Source of the DNA: Styela clava
Lineage: Eukaryota > Chordata > Ascidiacea > Stolidobranchia > Styelidae
DNA: 64,000 bases
Direction: 5' to 3'
NCBI RefSeq assembly: GCF_964204865.1
Contig: NC_135259.1
Coordinates: 5,218,974-5,282,973 of the forward strand
Positions 11,381 through 24,092 of the stretch are shown in pieces. The notes beneath the pieces are model-generated. The model searched no databases. It had not been told where the DNA came from and was given only the letters and a program-made list of their open reading frames with translations. Every line of letters begins with the position of its first letter. Within the stretch, counting starts at the first letter, position 1. A program made the position numbers and the translations under genes.

Positions 11381-11741
11381 CTAAACAATTGTACGCGTTG
11401 CTACATTTTTTGCACAAGAATATACTGTATCGAGTACTGATATTTACTTGTTTTTACTACTGATCAGTTACTACTAACGGAGATATTAGGAATGACATCG
11501 TCAAAAAATACGAAGAGGTAAAGTAAGTAATTATTTGTGTAGCATTGTCGAAAATATTTATTCAGCATTTTTGTAAGCATGGGATAAACCAATCTTGTCT
11601 TAATTATACATCGAAAAGTGTGACATACGCATTGTTATATCCCAAACGCGGCCTCATCATCTGTGGCCTGTTTCGCATTTGGCATCTGCTGGAGGTTAAA
11701 TCAAAAACGCATTTGGTGTTGTCTAATCATAAAAATGTTTT
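11381..11741 (+). mobile_element. Dispersed repeat R1, unit B copy
   Basis: Near-identical to the unit A copy at 2240-2600. See also the diverged inverted copy at 22445-22770. It holds the same donor-like AAGAG|GTAAAG after a short ATG frame. Confidence 0.5.
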
Positions 11742-12047
11742 GACATGGAAAAATGAAAATCGAATGCGATATCTATTAGCTCAGGTTGGCTTATGCATGA
11801 TAACTAAATATTATTGTTATGGCCTGACATTATAAATCCCGCCTAAACAGTATTACAAAAAAAGATGTCTCTATGTCAGAAAATTTAGTAATTACCCTCC
11901 TCACATTTGGTAATAAATCAACCTGCAGTGATTTGTAAACTGTAAACATGAGTTTGAAAAAAAGCTGACCAATTCAAACAGATTTTTAACTGGATATAGG
12001 AGAGTAGAGGGTTGATGGTAATTGAACTGAGAATTAGCATTCACATA

Positions 12048-12373
12048 CTTTTGATGTCTTCTTCAACCTTCTTCGTCGATATCAGCAAAACGACTTTCTC
12101 CATCAAAACTTCATCTTCCTCCATTGAGCATGCTGTCGCTCCAACTATTTTGATTTTGTCAGCTTTCCTCGTTTTAATGAGTGCTGGAAATCCGCGCCCT
12201 TATTTAAATATTGCTGGATATAGATATTCATAACACACAGCAAGAAATTTTTGTCTAATATTTGGATCAGGATGTGTTTAAATGTATAAAGGGTCATTAT
12301 GAAAAGCTCGTTAGCATGTTTGAAAACTCGCCAACCAGTCCCGTTCATTACCATCAAATAACTCAATTCACAT
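12048..12373 (-). pseudogene. GNAT exon 1 relic, antisense, unit B
   Basis: The same relic as at 3313-3638: an acceptor-like TTTTTTCAG and ATG, then stops at codon 2 and later, with the KIKIVGATACSMEEDE and RFADIDEEG blocks still readable in shifted frames. Only one copy is present here, without the 406-bp duplication of unit A. Long open frames seen on either strand across this stretch (12012-12233 plus, 12145-12492 minus) are by-products of reading it out of frame. Confidence 0.8.
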
Positions 12374-13500
12374 GCTGAAAAAAATAAAAGAGCAATGCTT
12401 AAATATATACCGTGAAGGCCAAGTCGAAATATTTTACCCACAATAGCTCCAAAGTCATATCCTGGACAAAGCTGGGATTGCGGAATAGCCACTGTAATTT
12501 ACCAGTACCGGTACCGGTACCGGTACCACCCGGACTGTACCAGCTTTGGTCTGAGACCGATAATGATTCATGCTTCTAGTCTCGATGTAAATCAAATGAT
12601 TGAATAATCCACAAGTGTAATATCAAGTCTTTCACCGTACCGTATCATACCGTACTCCTTTTCCAAAAACTTTCAGACATTTGCTGAGCACGAAATCCGC
12701 TGCTTGCGTTTATGGAATCGCTGCACGGTGCGCAATTTTTAATTTTCATGGCGTCATCACACAAAACTTCGTAGGGAAAAACGGATCTCATAGAGCCCAA
12801 AGGAATTTCAAAAATTAATTAAAGAAATAGCATTCTAGCGACAACAACAATCTTCAGCCACTAACAATTTCAAAGCTATTTGTACAGTACTTGAAAAGAA
12901 AAGTAATTTTTTCACAAACAAGAAGAAAAGAAGAAGAAGAATACCAAATATACCAACAGCAACAACAAAAATTCGACACAACAATCTATAGGTCCGATTT
13001 GTATCCAAGTGTCTAACAAACATGTCGCAAAAATATACTTTTATATTAAAGTGAAGAAATGAAGAAGCATGTTTTCTCGGATAACGAATCCATTTTGCAT
13101 TGTCACCTCGGGATATAATATTGTGAAAATTGTGAAATTGTGATTTCAATTGCAATATGAGTTATATGCAACGGCAATCGTCCAGAAATCGTTAACATAT
13201 CGTAAATTCATTTCATTGGAGAACGTGGGACCGCGGAAAATATACGGTGTAGAAAATAGTCACAAGCTCTTCTCGTCATGTTTACTTTACTCGTATTTTT
13301 CGTATTCGTGCAATTCCAAATAAAAATTAAATCGCAATGCCCAATTACGCTTGAATCAGCGAGTTATTTTAGAGGTTTTGGTCTTCGTTTATAATGCTTA
13401 GGCGTCTATTGCACGTATAAAATTATTATTCTTTTTGGTTGTGCCTTCGTATTCCTATTATTCGTGTTCGAACAATCAAAATTATTTTATTTAATTCAGA

Positions 13501-14430
13501 ATGTGGATTGAATTATCAGAACGCAAGGAAAGTGATTGGAGAAAATGTTTTAAAATATGTCAGAGAGCATTTCAAAATGATCCTTTCTACACTTACACAC
13601 ACCCGGATCCAGAAATTCGGCGAGAATTTTTGAAAGTCTATTTTGACTATTTATATCCAGCTATTTTTCAAGATGGCAAAGGTATATTAGTTGTAATAAA
13701 AGCTGAAGACGAGGAAGGAATCAAAATAATTGGTGGAATGTCAGTTACAATGTATCAGGATGAGGAATTAGAAAATGATCACACAGCTTTACTAGCAGTT
13801 GATAGAAACGGTTGGATGAAACATTCAAGGTAATACTTACTACTTATTTGATAAAACTTTACATTTAATGTGTTCAATGTTTTCAGTGCTCCAGTGCTCA
13901 ATTTCGGCCAAAGGTGTTTGATATAGTACTTGTTCATCCCTCACATCACTGTCTGGAATACCATAGAACAATTGTATTATTACCTATGATCCATTTGTTA
14001 TATTTATAGACGTGATGACTGGGAATATAAAACCTATTACTATAAATTACAAGAATTGGCAGACAAATTAGGTACAAACCTTATGCCTGGCGTGTTTCAA
14101 ATAGTGGATGATGGCTACAGAGGAAAAGGAATTGGATCAAAATTCGTCATGCAAGCGGTGCAGATGATGAGTGACGAAGTCGTAAAAAGAAAGCGTCTCG
14201 CTGGAATAGCAAACCCAAAACCTCCCCTGGCTCATTGCATCTGTGATCATGAAAGGTCTAGGAATTTCACGAAGAAAAGTGGATTCATAGAAGTGGCTCA
14301 ATTACGTACAAATAACGTTGGAGTTCTAGGCAAAGATACATCCCATATATGGATATTTTTACTTCCACCTGAGGATCCGAGTTGGATTTATGAAGCCAGA
14401 AAAATGTTTGCTCATTCATCGAATCTGTAA
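13501..14430 (+). CDS. GNAT-family N-acetyltransferase, type 2, copy B
   Basis: Exons 13501-13829 and 14010-14430, 180-bp phase-2 intron, 249 codons plus TAA. I read no difference from copy A (4753-5682) in either exon or in the intron, whereas the surrounding spacer differs by substitutions and small indels. Motif A DDGYRGKGIGSKFV and the C-terminal HERSRNFTKKSGF block are present. Acceptor-like TTTAATTCAG|A precedes the ATG. Predicted cytosolic N-acetyltransferase, acceptor unknown. Confidence 0.85.
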
Positions 14431-16016
14431 ACATTTCTTTTTGTGCTCCATACTTATCTTATCAGGCACATATAAGCATTGCGGAACTTATGTGAACTAA
14501 CTCGAATTAAATAGTTTCTCAGCTGCCAATGTTTGATGGAATAATAGTCTGGAGGAAATTACTAACAGTCATGAGTTATACCCTTTATAAAAACCATGAT
14601 TTTTTTGCAGAATAGATTACTGCCTTTTATCAAATTCTTGTGCTAATACTAAAAAACATTATCAGATTATTTTTTATGTCTTATGTCTTGATTGTCTTTG
14701 CAATATATATGATTTTGTGCAATATATTATATTCCATTTTCTTCGGATTTTTTGTATATAAATGAAATGACATATATTATATAAATATATATAACTATTT
14801 CTCGGAATAATGATTTTCTTTTATAGATACCAGTTACATTCCACTAAAAATATTATGTTAGGAGTATTTTGGAATACTACTTCTCTTTATGATATTAGTC
14901 CTGTAACTGATTGCGTTTAGCAAACCGCATTAGTAAAGTATCGCGTTAATCGGTAGTTTTTACAAACCGCTTTTCTAGTAGAAAGTTATCTATGAATCAT
15001 GATGTTTTAGTATTTTCTTGACGCGTTGCGATAAAACAGATTACTCTGGTGTCAGTCGTATCGAGAGCAAGATTGTTTGTAAAATACATATGATAAAATC
15101 AATTGTATTTTATAGAAACATTCTTGATAAAAGATATATAACAGTTTACTTCTGTGAGAAAACTCATTTAAAAAAATATCTATGACCTTAGTTTTATTAT
15201 ACACAAGTGCAAAACCAACGGATAACAATAAAATTTGATGCATGAAGAACATCTTTCGAATGGCAACTGATTGATACAAACAAAAAACTATATAAAAATG
15301 AAGACAAGAACAGAAGCATTTTATGTATTACATAACATATCCGGGGACTACTCATTACCAATTGAATTGAATAAATTTCACGCAAAATAAACGACGTACT
15401 GATTTTCTTTAACACAAACACAAAGAAGCCCAAGTTATTTTGCCATTAGTTAGGCTTAGTCAAACATAAATGCATGATTGCACTTTTGTTTTTCGTTGCT
15501 TGCCCACCTACCAGATTTGTATGTTGAAATTTACAAAGTATATGAATATATATCTGAGAAACAACTGATGAGCAAACATGCATACGATGGACACGAAAGG
15601 AAACTTCTCAACAATGTGCTTTAGCTTGCATAAAACGAGATTTCAAGAACGTTTCAATAAAGAAGGCTACGGAATAGCACAAAATTGTTCTTATACTCGA
15701 ATGACTTTATTATTCACCTACAAATATCTACTCTGATCAAGTTTGATGGAACGTTTAGTACTGTTTGTTCTTGACTACCCAAATCTGTGCGAGAAGTTTT
15801 CAGAAGAGTCAACCCTCAAAAATGGGCTCAAAGATGGCAATCCAAGCTGGTCTTATTGAAAGGAGTCCACAACTAGGTTCCATGACACTGAGTAGGTTTT
15901 AAATCGCTGGTTAGTATTTTCTGGTTTCTGGAATAATTTCTTGTGAACCAATCACATTCAGAGGTCAACTAATATTTAACAATGATGCACGTAAAAATGC
16001 TTCAATTTCCAGTTAC

Positions 16017-16360
16017 TCAAAGGACGGATCCAGCCGGAGTAGCTTGGTCTTCTGCTACCGTTATCTTGTCGTGCATTTCAATTTTAGTAAAATGTGTTGA
16101 TTTGGAAGAACCTCTTTACGTTCTCTGTGAAGAACATTGACTATCTTTTGTTCTCCGAATCTTTTTGTAAACCGCGTCAACCATGTCCGAATATAGAATA
16201 GGATTAAGAGCACTGTTTATGGGCAAAAGAACGATTGCTGCCACAGCGTATGCTGTATCTTGAATATTCACTCCCGCCAGCTTGCAGAAGGACATTATGC
16301 AAATTGGGACCCAACAACAGAAATCAGTGATGATGAGACGAAGTATTTTTCTTTGCATTG
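16017..16360 (-). pseudogene. Orphan copy of receptor last exon, unit B (nonsense in tail)
   Basis: The same 344-nt exon as at 7263-7606 and 26,989-27,332, with an intact TTTTTCAG acceptor and intact TM6 and TM7 (CCWVPICIMSFCK, LLPINSALNPILYS). A TAA follows CSSQRT in the cytoplasmic tail, where the C copy reads TCA, so the last third of the tail is lost. No TM1-TM5 exons are near. It is most simply a decaying duplicate of exon 18, but the phase and acceptor would still allow use as a truncating alternative last exon. Confidence 0.8.
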
Positions 16361-16479
16361 CTGAAAAATAAAACAAATTTATATAAAAAATTGATAATAA
16401 TAATAATTCCGATAAGGAAAATCAACCCAGAAACAAATGAAATTAAGGTGTGGGTGGTTATTGCCAAGGCTGTAGATTC

Positions 16480-16800
16480 GGAGAAAGTTTACATCCAACT
16501 CTGGACTATGGGTTGTTACATTTTTCCTATTCCTACTCCAGCTCTGAACTTAGGGAAAATTAAATCGAAAAGCGAAAACTTTGGCGTATGCAGGCCTTCT
16601 CTAATAGACTGTTGGGAACGCATCATAAATTTCATGCTTTTTGCTGATTGCTCTTGTTACCAATGCCAGTCTGAAATTCTTAATTCGGTGAATTCAGAAT
16701 AATGAGTTAGAAAACAACGATCCCAGTTCCGACTCCGAATCCAATGGAAAAATGCCAAAATTTCAGCCCCGTCTCGACTCCACAGCTCAGCTTGCTAGAA
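16480..16800 (+). repeat. Dispersed repeat R2, unit B copy
   Basis: Unit B copy of the TCCGACTCC-rich repeat described at 7720-8050; the open frame 16358-16702 runs through it and is not a gene. Confidence 0.6.
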
Positions 16801-18363
16801 ACACCCAGCCTTGAGCTCATTAGAACGTATGGAAGATATATATATAGAAGTCACAGCTGCGCTGTGTTAAGTTAGAAAAGTAGGTGTTTGAGGCTCTTTT
16901 ATGTCTCAGATAGCCGTAGTATTTCGTAGTAGTGCTTTTATTTTACCGCAAGTCGGCGCAAAGGCGAGTTACGATGAACACAATTAAATTAATATGGCAA
17001 GACATTTTAAATGCGCGTATTGTCCATGGATTGAGTATCTTAGGCAACAGAAAATATTATTATCCGTTGGAAAAGTAGGCTGCTTAATTAAGTCGGCATT
17101 ATTGCGGCGCGATAGAGTGATACAGATTCGAAAAAGCGAATAATTTGCCTTTGGCCGGATTTTTACTTGGTAATATTTGAATGTTGGGTTTGTTAATGGA
17201 CGCAGTGAACAGTTTAGTGATTAAAAAATTACACTATCGTTTTTTGTTTTTTATAACAGTTCTCAAACCCGGTATTTAATGCCTATGTCATATATTTAAT
17301 GTCAAAGAAATGTCATCGTCAAGAATGCAGAGATTTTAGAACTCATTTTCAATTGATTGAAATTAGGCCCAATCCAAATGAAATCAATGGATTCATTTCA
17401 GATTTAATAATATAAATTTAAAATATTGAACAAGTCTACAATACAGAATCTTTAGATCCAAATGGCCCCAAAGTGTTTTTATGTTGCCAATGCAGAAAAT
17501 TGGTTTAAGGGATTTTTTGAAAAAATATCTGAAATATTTTGGTTGAACATTGATTCCAAAAATATTGGATCTCCAATTTCTATGTCCCCCCGTTTTTTAA
17601 ATGATACTGCTGAATCTTTCCTTAGTTTTAAGGACATACTTCGATGAATTTAACAGAATTCCCCATTGTGCGTCAGGGTCTGTCCGAATGTGCCCCACTC
17701 GTGGGATACAGTGGGAGACAAACGTTATTATTTTCAAAGCATTTTGGCGGTGAGATGTATGTCGCGAGGGAATTTCTTAGTCGCTGAATAAAAACCACAT
17801 TTACTCCTCTCCGCATTTGCACCGCAAAATGAAATGAAAGTACAGAATATATGACTCAAAATATGCAGATGAAAAAAAAGTGTCTCAACCTTCCACACTT
17901 TCCCCTACTCAGTTTCTAGCTACCGGAATATTCCATTATTTTCCTAATGAGGAAGATGTCTTATTTAAATGCACATAAAAAGATGTAAGATAAAATTTTG
18001 ATGACCCTGTGGATTCTCACAACCTGTGATTGTGACCACACTAACGGTCAATTGCTCTGGTATATACAGACTAGTATGCAATCTATACAAAATGAGTCTT
18101 TAAACCACGCTTTCGTCTTCAATTAACGCCTTGTATGGCACACAAAATTGTAACTCGAGAGTCCGAATTTAGGTATGGCTATTTAAAGCTCTGAGGACTT
18201 TGTACTACAAAACTCGTTAGAAACAATTTATAAATCTCATCGAAAATATGAAATTATTTACATCTATTTTAAATAAATGGGATTAGTATTAACTTAATAG
18301 TAAACTAGCACATGAAGATCAAATTCAGTTCATGTTTTAGTTTAGTAATTTATCTACCTCAGA

Positions 18364-19204
18364 ACGTGGATTGAATTGTCTGATGGAAAAGAAAAACGAT
18401 TGGGATACATCTTTTAAAATATGTCAAAGAGCGTTTCAAAATGATTCGTTCTATATGTATACTCATCCAGATGCGGAAATACGACGGAAATTTCTAGCGA
18501 TGTACTACAATGACACATATCTTGGACATTTGAAAGAGGGTTATGGATTGTTATCTTTACTTAAAGTGAAAGAAGGCAATGAAATAAAAATAATTGGTGG
18601 GATAGCTGGTTCATACATTTCAGGAAAAGAACTCAGCAAAGAAGACGATGATCGCTTGTCTCAGATCGATAAGGAAAGTTGGGAAAGGTATAAAAGTTAA
18701 GAACGTTTTTATTTTAAATTATACAATTTGAGGTTTACAATTTTGCAGATTCTTACTGAAAATATTATGTTAGTTTCTTAGAATCAGATTTTACCTTCCC
18801 TAATTCAATAAATATTTCATTCAGGCACGCGGAATGTGAGGAACAATCATACGAAAACGAATTCGGAGAATTGGGTGAAAAATTAGGGGTTACTGTTATT
18901 TATGGAATTTTTCACGCTATTGATGACAGATATAGAGGAAAAGGAATAGGATCAAAATTTTTACTGAAAGCAATGCAAATGCAAAGTGATGAAGTAATGA
19001 GACGCGAAAAATATTTCTCACCATCCAAAATCTAGAAACTTTTGTAAAAAGATCGGCATGATTGAATTGGCTCAAGTAAGATCTTACCAACCAGCTGATT
19101 TATGCAAAGAGCTTTCGTATATGTGGATTTTTGTTCTTCCATCTTTGCCTTCAAGTTATATCAATGCTGTCAAAAAATTTTTTGTTCTGCCAGCAAACCT
19201 GTGA
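18364..19204 (+). pseudogene. GNAT type 1, copy C, broken
   Basis: It aligns to copies A and B along both exons but has at least five lesions. The start ATG is ACG (18364-18366). An extra A in the run at about 18387-18394 shifts the frame. The exon 1 donor AAAAG|GTAAG reads AAAAG|TTAAG (18697). The motif A glycine in DDGYRG is changed to arginine (DDRYRG), and a tryptophan early in exon 2 is a cysteine. About 41 bases are missing after GCGAAAAA near 19,012, which again shifts the frame. It cannot encode the enzyme without repair and is decaying next to the intact type 2 copy. Confidence 0.9.
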
Positions 19205-19486
19205 ATGTCTCGATAAATATTACAATGGCCTAATGAATTATTCAAAGCGTTGGGACAAAATAGTGTGTTAGGCCACGAGAGAAAAAGGGTTGAGTACCAC
19301 TGGGACGTATGAATCATCATCGTCAATAGACCTGGTAAACCTAGGACAGACGGGGTCCCAGTACCTGCACTTATAAGTTACGGTCGCCGTTCTACAGTTT
19401 CAGCTTTGTTCAGGAGGTAATTTTAGGGAAATTTGGGTAAAGTATTCGTTTTGCATATATTTGAGCATTGCTATCTTGTTTTTTAG

Positions 19487-19710
19487 CATGTGGATTGAAT
19501 TATCTGATGGTAATGAAACTGACTGGTTGGCAAGTTTCAAAATATGTCAACGAGCTTTTCAAAATGATCCTCTATATATTTACACACACCCTGATCCGGA
19601 TATTAGACGAAAATACTTGCATCTTTAAAAAGTATGTCAAAGAGCGCTTCAAAACGATCTGTTCTATTTGTATACCCATCCAGATACAAAAATACGATGT
19701 AAATGATTCA
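19487..19710 (+). pseudogene. Chimeric GNAT exon 1 scraps
   Basis: A GNAT exon 1 starts after TTTTTTAGC at ATG 19487 and reads MWIELSDGNETDWLASFK, then CQRAFQNDPLYIYTHPD and DIRRKYLHL before a TAA. Directly after it, a second, independent piece of the same region resumes (CQRALQNDLFYLYTHPD, ending IRCK and TGA). So the CQRAFQND-to-IRRK segment occurs twice in a row from two different parents. No exon 2 follows; the sequence passes into repeat R1. It is found only in unit C, in the DNA that replaces the A/B spacer. Confidence 0.85.
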
Positions 19711-19779
19711 TATATCAATATCTAAATCTGAACCAAATAAAACGTTTTTGCCAGTCGCGTACTGCAGTCGGTTCTAAGC

Positions 19780-20130
19780 AATCTTACGCGTTGCTACATT
19801 TTTCGCACAAGAATATACTCTATCGAGCACTGATATTTATTCGTTTTTACTACTGATCAGTTACTACTAACGGAGATATTAGGAATGGCATCGTCAAAAA
19901 ATACGAAGAGGTATAATAATTAATTATTTGTGTAGCATTGTCGAAAATATTTATTCAGCATTTTTGTAAGCTTGGGATAAACCAATCTTGTCTTAATTAT
20001 ACATTGAAAAGTGTGACATACGCATTGTTATATCCCAAATGCGGCCTCATCATCTGTGGCCTGTTTCGCATTTGGCATCTGCTGGAGGTTAAATCAAAAA
20101 TGCATTTGGTGTTGTCTAATCATAAAAATC
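19780..20130 (+). mobile_element. Dispersed repeat R1, unit C copy
   Basis: Same block as at 2240-2600, with more substitutions. The short frame here starts ATGGCATCGTC where A and B read ATGACATCGTC. Confidence 0.45.
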
Positions 20131-21393
20131 TTTTGACATATTGTTACATCACTAATTTCACTGAATTGACTACTAATGTTATGACTAGCGAAGTTTTTGG
20201 TCCGGAATATATGCTGACAACATAATACATGGGCATCATAGAAAAATGAAAATCGAATGCGATATCTATTAGCTTAGGTTGGCTTATGCATGATAACTAA
20301 ATATTAATGTTATGGCCTGACATTATAAATCCCGCCGGCTGTTTTTTTTAAACCAGCCTAAACAGGATTACAAAAAAAGATGTCTCTTTGTCAGAAAATT
20401 TAGTAAAAACCCTCCTCACATTTGGTAATAAATCATCCTGCAGTGATTTGTAAATTGTTAAAATGAGTTTGAAAAAAACCAATTCAAACAGATTTTTAAC
20501 TGGATATAGAAGTATAGTATATAAGTATAAGTTTTTTTTCGACTCCATAATCAGCATAACAATACATTTGACAGATAAAAACAAATAAATAAAAACTGAT
20601 TACGAAATCAGGGGAGCAAACAAAACCTTAGATAAGGTTTATAACGTACAAAATATAAGATGGAAGGTTTTGCCAAGAGGAAGTGGTACGTGTTTACTCA
20701 CCTAAAATTATTATGTTATTTCACACACGCTCATATGCACCCACCAGCCACACACACACACAACCACTGAGAAGTTATTTAAGTAAGAATAAAACGCGAT
20801 AAATTTAGGGTATACTATACAGTAAACTAGAAAAGAATATTATCTGCCACACCATGTTGATATTTTTGTAATGGTTGACATTGCCAAATTGATAAGAATA
20901 AAGGGTTGATGGGATTTGAACTAAGAATTAGCATTCACATATTTCGTTACCAACATTATTGCAATACTGTACGGTACAGTACCGGTACCGTAGTAAGACA
21001 GCGTAAGGAAAAAATCGTAGCAAAGTACCGTAAGGACTTCGTTACGAACCATCGACGTTCGATGGCACGTGATCAAAAAGAAGAGGAGTGTCGGCTATGC
21101 GTCCGCAGAACGTTCGGTGACGTCGTAGCGAACAAAAACAAATCTCACAGAGCTAACAGAAATATTTGAAATAAATAAATGTAATAGCCTTCTGGAGAAA
21201 AATTTCGTCTTTAACCAGTAAAAATTTTGAAGCAATCGGTCCAGTAATGAAAGAGAAAAGCGGATTTTTAGATTTTCCACTAGATGTTCAAAAGTGTCAA
21301 AGAACAACAACAACAAGACCAACATAATATTGAAACGATCGTTATGTCCACTACGTGTCCAAAAAGTATTAGGTTGTTGTCAAGGGAATCATA

Positions 21394-21688
21394 CTGTTGA
21401 TGTCTTCTCCAACCTTCTTCGTCGATATCGGCAAAACGACCATAAGTTTTTTCCATCAAAATTTCATCTTCCTCCATTGAGCATGCTGTCGCTCCAACTA
21501 TTTTGTCCGCGCCCGTCTTTGAATATTGCTGGATATAGATATTCATAACACACAGCAAGAAATTTTCGTCTAATATTCGTACCAGGATGTGTTTAAATGT
21601 ATAAAGGGTCATTATGAAAAGCTCGTTGGCATATTTGAAAACTCGCCAACCTGTCCCGTTCATTACCATCAGATAATTCAACTCACAT
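21394..21688 (-). pseudogene. GNAT exon 1 relic, antisense, unit C
   Basis: Minus-strand GNAT exon 1 with ATG at 21688, TGA as codon 2, VELSDGNERDRLASF, ICQRAFHNDPLYI, a stop before THPG, NIRRKFLAV, YEYLYPAIFKDGRG, then a short deletion and frameshift into KIVGATACSMEEDEIL and FADIDEEGWRRHQQ. It has fewer stops than the A and B copies and keeps the tryptophan in the last block, so it is closer to the ancestral sequence. It is preceded on the minus strand by an acceptor-like TTTTTTCAGC. Confidence 0.85.
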
Positions 21689-22430
21689 GCTGAAAAAACA
21701 AAAGGACAATGCTTAAATATATACCGTGAAGACCAGGACGAAATATTTTACCCACAATTACCCCAAAATCATATCCTGAACGAAGCTGGAATTGTGGAAC
21801 AGACACCGTAATTTACCAGTACCGGTACCACGCGGACTGTCCCAGCTTTCTCAGGGTCTGGGACCGATAATGATTCATGCTTCTAGTCTCGATGTAAATC
21901 AAATGATTGAATGATCCACAGGTGTGATATCAAGTCTTTCACCGTACCGTAGCCTACTTGCAGTCTACCTTACATTTCCAAAAACCTTCAGACATTCGCT
22001 GAGCACGAAATCAGCTGATTGCGATTGTGGAATCGCTGCACGGTGCGCAATTTTTAATTTTCATGGCGTCATCACACAAAATTTCGTAGGGAAAAACGGA
22101 TCCCATAGAGCCCAAAGAAATTTTAGAAATTAATAAAAGAAATAGCATTCTAGCGACAACAACAATCTTCAGCCATTGACAATTTAAAAGCAATTGGTAC
22201 GATACTTGAAAAGAAAAGCAATTTTTTCACAAACAAGAAGAAAAGAAGAAGAATAATACCAAATATACCAACAGCAACAACAACAATTCGACATACAATC
22301 TATAAGTCCGATTTGTATCCAAGTGTCTAACAAACATGTCGCAAAAATATACTTTTATATTAAAGTGAAGAAATGAAAAAGCATGTTTCTCGGATAACGA
22401 ATCCATTTTGCATTGTCACCTCGGCATATA

Positions 22431-24092
22431 ACAATCCGCTTGCCACATTTATTGAAGCATACTTTAGACAAGATTAGTTTATCCCGTGGTCACGTAAATG
22501 CTTCGACACGAAATTTACATAAGGACCGTTTTGTTATTTCACCATAAATTGCGCCGAAAAATCAAACGTCGTAATTGCCATATGAATATTTTCGACAGGA
22601 CGGTTATGCTATACAAATAATTACTAACGTTACGTTGCTGGTACTTACCTCTCTGCATCATTTAACAATGTTATTTCAAATATTTTCGTTCGCGTTAACG
22701 GATCAGTAGTAAATAAATGTAAGTGCCAGTACTCGTGACAGTATATTATTGTTCGACAATAAGTTGCCAATCTTAATTTTTTTTAGATGCAACCGATAGA
22801 AGCACGCGACTAGCATAGGAGGTAAGGTTTAAACAATAATATAAAAATAAAAGATTCAAATGGCTTTTTGTGTAATTCAAAGTCTATTCACCACAGCTGT
22901 TGACGCGCATGAGTTAGTATTAGTCAACAGTGCCTGTTCCTCTGGACAATTCTCTGAGTTAATCATTAAAGCAGAGTTTTGAATGGTGCGTATTTGACAT
23001 CATTTGTAAATCCAGCAGCGTGTGTGATAGCCTAACAAATTTATGAGTTGACTCAAACGTGCAATTTCGAAATGGATACAAATGAGGAAAATACCAAGTA
23101 AGTGAAATAGCACAGAAAATATAATAATTGGTTAGACCGGACTTTGTGAGAGAAACCATTTGAAGGATTTCGACCGTCGCTACCAACGCTCTGAAACGAA
23201 TTCTAAGACTCACCTGTACGAATATCTTAGGGTTAGTTAAATTCCAAAATTGGACCATGTAGTGATTTGTAGCGAGTGAAATACGTTGTGTTTATCTGTT
23301 TGCACAATAATATTAATCTACGAATGATTTATCATTAGCTGACAATAAGCCACCAGACGATCAATTGTAAAATTATTTTACATTAAGTTAAACAAGTTGA
23401 ATTGATTTTGTTCTGGAAAAACATTTTCTTTTGCCTTCACTTTATGTATGTTCAGGCAGGCTAACATGTTTTTAATTCAGGATTTTGAATAAAATATCAA
23501 ATACTGATATATTTATTGGATTCCAAAACCATTTTATCAGAATTTCAAAGTTATAATTAATAACATCATAATTTTGTGTAAATGAGGTAAATTTCTATAT
23601 ATAACTGAGAATAAACATGAGAGCACAGCTTAAATTCATAGACACGGAGGTCACCCATCAGTCGGTACTGTTACCGAGATTGATGAAATGCAAAGTGGTG
23701 CCACGTGGTGGCGCAATGTACCAGAACAAGCCAGGTTTGGGATGTAAAACCATGCTCACAGGAATCAGAGTAAATTCAAAATTAAATGAAAGTAACATTT
23801 TTTCAGTGACTTTTAGTAGTAAATTCAAAACTCATTCGGACTACTAGTTGAAAGGAAAAACGATTTATCATAATAAAAACGTCAAAACCAAAACTCACAT
23901 CTTGGCTACCCATAAACATGTAATTAACAAGTTGAAAAATCAACGAAAAGTAATCTTTCTAAAGAAACCTAAAAAGATTTAACATTGAAATATTGAGCAC
24001 CTGTAGAATGATATGTAACACAAATTATACACTGTAAGAAAGATAATTTTAGATTTATTCTTTTATTCGAGTTCTTTGATACGAAGATTAGT
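22431..24092. mobile_element. About 1.66 kb insertion found only in unit C
   Basis: Units A and B run straight from the CACCTCGGGATATAA region to GTGATTTCAATTGCA, whereas C has about 1.66 kb between them. The left part (22445-22770) is a diverged, inverted copy of repeat R1. I see no clean terminal repeats or target duplication, so it may be nested or old, or it may be ancestral sequence deleted before A and B separated. The frame at 23617-23847 (76 codons) has no recognisable product. Confidence 0.5.

Larger units (their letters stand above)
8091..16846 (+). repeat. Segmental duplication unit B
   Basis: The second full copy of the GNAT segment. The unit starts at the spacer (TAGAAGTCACAGCTGCGC) that follows the AGATATATAT junction and ends at the same junction near 16,840. 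The 1.06 kb spacer at its left side (8091-9147, again at 16,847-17,947) is not found to the right of unit C. It therefore probably represents the original left flank carried along by tandem duplication. Confidence 0.85.

Noticed and set aside
23617-23847. 76-codon ATG frame in the unit C insertion
   Set aside because: No domain, no copy in A or B to test, and it lies in likely transposon DNA.
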